From a bacterium (GTDB taxonomy: Bacteria; UBA8248), in the NCBI GenBank assembly GCA_027622355.1, contig JAQBZT010000106.1, forward strand, positions 1-8,912: a stretch of DNA of 8,912 bases. Reading direction: 5' to 3'. The position numbers were made by a program, and so were the translations under genes. Numbering within the stretch: position 1 is the stretch's first letter; each line of letters begins with the position of its first letter. The notes beneath the pieces were generated by a model, which saw only the letters and a program-made list of their open reading frames with translations, was not told where the DNA came from and made no database searches. Below are positions 6,274 to 8,912 of this stretch, piece after piece.

Positions 6274-6735
6274 GTGCTTTATTCGCGGCCTTGTGAATAT
6301 GCAATCCGGGCGCTCACCTATTTGGGGAGCATGCCCCAGGATGAGAAGATCCGGGTGCAGGAAATCGCCCAGTCCGAGGGTTTGCCCGCGCCGTTTCTGG
6401 CCAAGGTGCTCCAGCAATTGACGCGCGCGGGAATTCTCAACTCGGTCAAGGGGCCGCGCGGGGGATTCGGGTTTGCGCGGCCGCCGCAGGAGATCACGGT
6501 CTACGAAGTGGTGGCGGCCGTGGACGGCACCGAAGCTTTTGGCCGCTGCGCGGTGGGCTTGGCCGAGTGCTCGGATGAGGCGTCATGCCCGCTTCACGAT
6601 ACATGGAAGCCCCTCCGCCTTGAGATTCAGGAATACCTTGCGGGTTTGAAAATTTCCGATCTGACGGTCGCCTGGTTGCGCAAGAAGGAATTGATCGGTC
6701 AGGGGGGCGGCATCCGCGGGCTTTCGCTGGATTAA
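6274..6735 (+). CDS. Rrf2 family transcriptional regulator with Fe-S cysteine triad
   Basis: A 153-residue Rrf2-family (IscR/NsrR/CymR-type) regulator. The winged helix-turn-helix covers about residues 1-80: SRPCEYAIRALTYL, then VQEIAQSEGLPAPFLAKVLQQLTRAGIL, then the wing VKGPRGGFGFARPPQEITV. The dimerisation region follows. Cys92, Cys99 and Cys105 (spacing C-x6-C-x5-C, then PLHDTW) sit where IscR has Cys92, 98 and 104 and NsrR has its three cluster ligands, so an Fe-S cluster sensing redox, iron-sulfur status or NO is likely. The start is GTG 6274, with AGGGGGAG (6262-6269) just upstream. It has its own terminator. The next gene on the strand is coxB, whose promoter carries a perfect dyad, making it the natural candidate target. 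Which signal it senses is not readable. Confidence 0.92.
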   Translation: MLYSRPCEYAIRALTYLGSMPQDEKIRVQEIAQSEGLPAPFLAKVLQQLTRAGILNSVKGPRGGFGFARPPQEITVYEVVAAVDGTEAFGRCAVGLAECSDEASCPLHDTWKPLRLEIQEYLAGLKISDLTVAWLRKKELIGQGGGIRGLSLD

Positions 6736-6736
6736 G

Positions 6737-6761
6737 GCTCTCGGGGGGAGCGGTTTTTTTT
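6737..6761 (+). terminator. Rho-independent terminator of the Rrf2 gene
   Basis: GCTCTC (6737-6742) pairs with GGGAGC (6746-6751), including one G-U pair, around a GGG loop. Eight T follow at 6754-6761. It starts one base after the Rrf2 stop codon and separates this gene from the cox promoter that begins at 6764. Confidence 0.8.
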
Positions 6762-6763
6762 CC

Positions 6764-6793
6764 TTGAAATAAAAGATTAAAAATTCGTATAAT
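6764..6793 (+). promoter_or_regulatory. Near-consensus sigma-70 promoter for coxBA
   Basis: TTGAAA (6764-6769) and a perfect TATAAT (6788-6793) are 18 nt apart in an AT-rich island within GC-rich DNA. RNA should start near 6800, leaving a leader of about 190 nt before coxB. A promoter this strong would normally need repression, consistent with the dyad lying across it. Confidence 0.82.
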
Positions 6794-6796
6794 CTT
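6773..6796. promoter_or_regulatory. Perfect dyad across the cox promoter (candidate Rrf2 operator)
   Basis: AAGATTA (6773-6779) and TAATCTT (6790-6796) form perfect 7-bp arms around a 10-nt centre. The 24-bp site fills most of the -35/-10 spacer and covers the -10, where bound protein would exclude polymerase. The outer AAGAT and ATCTT match the ends of the known E. coli NsrR site, which is 23 bp. Binding by the adjacent Rrf2 protein is inferred. Confidence 0.55.
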
Positions 6797-6799
6797 CTT

Positions 6800-6990
6800 T
6801 GTTCCGTTGGTCTTCACCACGGCCTTTTGCCGGAACCTTTGATGGTGATCCCTCCGTGAAATGAGAGGGGAGTGGTTCCGCCGGCGCCCGAGCCCGTAAA
6901 GCCATATCGCCTGCTCTTCGGCTTCCGTTTGCAGGATGCATCAGGTTGTTGGGGTGGAGTTCGAAGTTTTTTTCGTGAAGAGGGGATTTC
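6800..6990 (+). promoter_or_regulatory. Structured 5' leader of coxB
   Basis: This stretch has no supportable gene. GTTCCG (6801-6806) can pair with CGGAAC (6831-6836), enclosing TGGT/ACCA and GGC/GCC stems. Alternatively CGGAACC (6831-6837) pairs with GGTTCCG (6874-6880), enclosing a CCCTC/GAGGG hairpin (6850-6854 with 6865-6869). A third hairpin pairs CCTGC (6910-6914) with GCAGG (6931-6935). The first two folds exclude each other. I could not match it to a known riboswitch class. Confidence 0.4.
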
Positions 6991-7665
6991 ATGCTTGCCT
7001 GGCTTCCCGAAAATATTTCCACCTTCGGCGGCGATCTCGACGGTATTTTTGCCCTGATTTACTACATCGTGGCGGTCTGGTTCGTGCTGACCCAGGCCCT
7101 GATCGTCATTTTCCTGATTCGCTACCGGCGGAAAGAAGGACAGAAGGCCGTCTACGCGCATGGCAACAACTGGTCGCAGGCCATGTGGCTTCTGATCCCG
7201 TGCGCGCTCGTCCTGACCCTCGATCTGTGGATCGACATTCGCGGCTCGGACGTCTGGGCCCGCGTGAAGCTCTCCCGGCCGAAGCCGGATGTCACGGTGA
7301 AATTGACCGGCAAGCAGTTCAACTGGATCGTCACTTATCCGGGGCCTGACGGAAAATTCGGTACGGCCGACGACAGGAAGCTCGATAACGATCTCCATGT
7401 TCCTGTGGGCAAGGTGGTCTATCTCATCCTCGAATCGGAGGATGTGATCCACAGCTTTTTCGTCCCCGTACTCCGTTTGAAGCAAGATGCCGTGCCCGGC
7501 CGCCAGATCCCGGCCTGGTTTCAGGCCACGAAAGCGGGCAAGTGGGAGATCCCCTGTGCGGAGCTGTGCGGTTTCGGCCATTCGGGGATGAAGGGTTCGC
7601 TGATCGTGCACTCGGCCGAGGACTACGGCGCATGGCTCAAGAAGCAATGGCCTTCTTCCGGATGA
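6991..7665 (+). CDS. coxB: Haem-copper oxidase subunit II with CuA site
   Basis: A 224-residue subunit II of an aa3-type haem-copper oxidase. It takes electrons from a soluble donor and passes them through the binuclear CuA centre to subunit I. Two membrane helices lie at about 17-43 and 64-85; the rest is a periplasmic cupredoxin domain. All CuA ligands are present: His154 in DVIHSFFVP, then Cys189, Glu191, Cys193, His197 and Met200 in CAELCGFGHSGM. There is no fused cytochrome c domain and no lipobox. The aromatic motif reads GKQFNW, so Phe110 stands where aa3 enzymes usually have the electron-entry Trp of QWYW. A YPGPDGKFGTADD segment follows, as in several less-studied subunit II groups. 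AGGGG (6981-6985) precedes ATG 6991. coxA follows 55 nt downstream, so the two form an operon. Confidence 0.95.
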   Translation: MLAWLPENISTFGGDLDGIFALIYYIVAVWFVLTQALIVIFLIRYRRKEGQKAVYAHGNNWSQAMWLLIPCALVLTLDLWIDIRGSDVWARVKLSRPKPDVTVKLTGKQFNWIVTYPGPDGKFGTADDRKLDNDLHVPVGKVVYLILESEDVIHSFFVPVLRLKQDAVPGRQIPAWFQATKAGKWEIPCAELCGFGHSGMKGSLIVHSAEDYGAWLKKQWPSSG

Positions 7666-7682
7666 GGAAATTTCAGGGTTCG

Positions 7683-7706
7683 CGGCGCCGCACGGCGCGG
7701 GCGCCG
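7683..7706 (+). other. Intercistronic hairpin and purine-rich RBS between coxB and coxA
   Basis: CGGCGCC (7683-7689) and GGCGCCG (7700-7706) form a perfect, all G-C 7-bp stem with a 10-nt loop. It ends directly before a purine-only run (7707-7720) that includes AGGAG (7709-7713) and leads into the coxA ATG. There is no U-tract, so it is not a standard terminator. It may tune the coxB to coxA expression ratio or RNA stability. Confidence 0.4.
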
Positions 7707-7720
7707 AGAGGAGAGGAAGG

Positions 7721-8912
7721 ATGACCGATACGCACGCCGCATCCGGAGAGGCCGGCCTCCACGAGGCGCCGCAGGGTTTCCTCCGGACCTATGTTTTTTC
7801 CACCGATCACAAGATGATCGGGAGGCAGTATCTGTTCATCTCCCTTTTCTGGATGGTGCTCGGCGCGTTTTACGCCTACCTGCTCCGCTGGCAGCTCGCC
7901 TATCCCGAAACGGATATTCCCATCTTCGGCCGGCCCATCGGGCCCGAAGAGTACAACGCCTTTCTCACGCTGCACGGCACGATCATGGTTTTCTTCGTGG
8001 CGATGCCGCTCCTTCTGGCGGCCTTCGGAAATTTCATCGTGCCGCTCATGATCGGCGCGCGGGACATGGCCTTTCCCCGGCTGAACATGATGTCGGTCTG
8101 GACGCTGACGGCCGCCTCAATCGTTCTTCTTCTCTCGCTGGTGGTGGAGAGCGGCCCGGCCGCCGCCGGGTGGACGGGCTATCCGCCCCTTTCCGCTGTG
8201 CCGGATTATACCGGCGTCGGATACGGGATGGACCTCTGGCTCCTCGCCCTGGCGCTGGAGTTCGCCTCCTTCCTGATGGGAGGGATCAACTTTCTGGTCA
8301 CCCCGCTGAACATGCGCACGCGGGGCATGTCGCTCATGCGGATGCCCCTTTTCGTCTGGATGGTCATGACCGCCTCGGTCATCTTCCTCCTCTCGGTGGG
8401 CCCCATCATCGCCGGAGCGGTTTTCCTGCTCCTCGACCGGAACCTGGGAACGGCTTTCTTCCTGCCCTCGGGCGGGGGCGACCCCCTCCTGTGGCAGCAC
8501 CTGTTCTGGTTCTTCGGACACCCCGAGGTGTACGTGATCCTCCTTCCTGCCCTCGGGATACTCATGGAGGTCACCGCCAACTCGGCGCGAAAGCCGATTT
8601 TCGGCTACAAGCCCATTCTCATTGCCGTTTTCATCGCGGGCTTTTTGAGCTTTATCGTTTGGGCGCACCACCAGTTCATCAGCGGCCTCGACCCGCGCCT
8701 GGCGACCCCCTTCAGCGTGACGACGATCCTGATCTCTGTGCCCTTCGCCCTTGTCGTGTTCGCGCTCATGGCCACCCTCTGGGGGGGCGCCATCCGCTTC
8801 ACGACGGCGTTCTGGTATGCGGCCGGCGGGCTGTCGGTGTTTATCTTCGGCGGCCTGACCGGCATCTTCAACGGCTCGGCGCCCGTGGACATCTACATTC
8901 ACGAAACCTATT
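7721..8912 (+). CDS. coxA: Haem-copper oxidase subunit I, K-channel variant (3' truncated by window)
   Basis: The frame is open from ATG 7721 to the window end, giving 397 residues of a protein usually 520-600 long. Subunit I holds the low-spin haem and the haem-CuB reduction site in the inner membrane. Seen: low-spin haem ligand His85 (TLHGTIMVFF), NFIVPLMIGARDMAFPRLN (104-122), WTGYPPL (151-157), CuB ligand His267 with Glu269 and cross-link Tyr271 in GHPEVY, and CuB ligands His316 and His317 in VWAHHQF. D-channel positions Asp115, Asn104, Asn122, Ser125 and Glu269 are kept. The canonical K-channel Ser, Thr and Lys are replaced by Met282, Phe342 and Val345 (PFALVVF for PTGIKVF), and HHM reads HHQ. 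The high-spin haem ligand and second low-spin ligand should lie just past the edge. This is an A-family relative, either a variant oxygen reductase or an eNOR-like NO reductase. Confidence 0.93.
   Translation, partial: MTDTHAASGEAGLHEAPQGFLRTYVFSTDHKMIGRQYLFISLFWMVLGAFYAYLLRWQLAYPETDIPIFGRPIGPEEYNAFLTLHGTIMVFFVAMPLLLAAFGNFIVPLMIGARDMAFPRLNMMSVWTLTAASIVLLLSLVVESGPAAAGWTGYPPLSAVPDYTGVGYGMDLWLLALALEFASFLMGGINFLVTPLNMRTRGMSLMRMPLFVWMVMTASVIFLLSVGPIIAGAVFLLLDRNLGTAFFLPSGGGDPLLWQHLFWFFGHPEVYVILLPALGILMEVTANSARKPIFGYKPILIAVFIAGFLSFIVWAHHQFISGLDPRLATPFSVTTILISVPFALVVFALMATLWGGAIRFTTAFWYAAGGLSVFIFGGLTGIFNGSAPVDIYIHETY

Noticed and set aside
6842..6859. A five-codon open frame (ATG to TGA) as a leader peptide of the cox operon.
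   Set aside because: No ribosome-binding site before it and no codon pattern suggesting attenuation.
6891..6950. Resemblance to a c-di-GMP class I riboswitch: CGTAAAGCC followed by CGCCTG, and CAGGTTG downstream.
   Set aside because: The GCAAACC segment and the GNRA hairpin that should lie immediately upstream are missing, and no full paired architecture is found. Partial string matches only.
8117..8902. A 261-codon minus-strand frame opposite coxA, rich in Glu, Arg and His.
   Set aside because: It is the antisense shadow of subunit I, whose haem and copper motifs are unmistakable on the plus strand.

Overview
The window comes from a GC-rich, Gram-negative bacterial chromosome. The Gram-negative reading rests on a family-9 (LPS heptosyltransferase-type) glycosyltransferase. 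Start codons are mixed: ATG, several GTG and one TTG. The mix of a DUF1844 protein, rpoZ, an HU/IHF protein, queA, a SpoU/TrmJ methyltransferase and an aa3-like oxidase would suit a deltaproteobacteria-like lineage (Desulfobacterota, Myxococcota, NC10, Tectomicrobia or similar). That placement is inference; no single gene fixes the taxon. I see no mobile element, CRISPR array, tRNA or rRNA.

Left part (1-2757). A small terminator-like hairpin precedes a DUF1844 protein (112-609) and rpoZ (739-1014), both on +. A PLP-dependent class I aminotransferase (1030-2178, -) converges on rpoZ with only 15 nt between them. A 216-nt gap separates the divergent aminotransferase and HU/IHF genes. It holds candidate promoters, a dyad overlapping a perfect TTGACA, and a leader with two competing hairpins in front of the TTG-started HU/IHF gene (2395-2688). 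A strong C(UUCG)G terminator at 2720-2750 probably serves both this gene and the converging queA.

Middle part (2758-5978). Three minus-strand genes read glycosyltransferase, then the TrmJ-like tRNA/rRNA methyltransferase, then queA (epoxyqueuosine precursor synthesis). They are probably one transcription unit.

Right part (6154-8912). This is the interesting part. An Rrf2-family regulator (6274-6735) has three cysteines in the Fe-S ligand position and is followed by a clear terminator. Next comes a near-consensus promoter whose spacer and -10 box are covered by a perfect 7-bp-arm dyad. A structured leader of about 190 nt leads to coxB (6991-7665) and to coxA (7721 to the window end, incomplete). 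CoxB has all CuA ligands but Phe where the usual electron-entry Trp sits. CoxA keeps the haem and CuB histidines, the HPEVY cross-link tyrosine and the D-channel residues. It lacks the canonical K-channel Ser, Thr and Lys and has HHQ in place of the usual HHM. The working hypothesis is a non-canonical A-family haem-copper enzyme, either a K-channel-less oxygen reductase or an eNOR-like NO reductase, controlled by an Fe-S, possibly NO-sensing, Rrf2 repressor.
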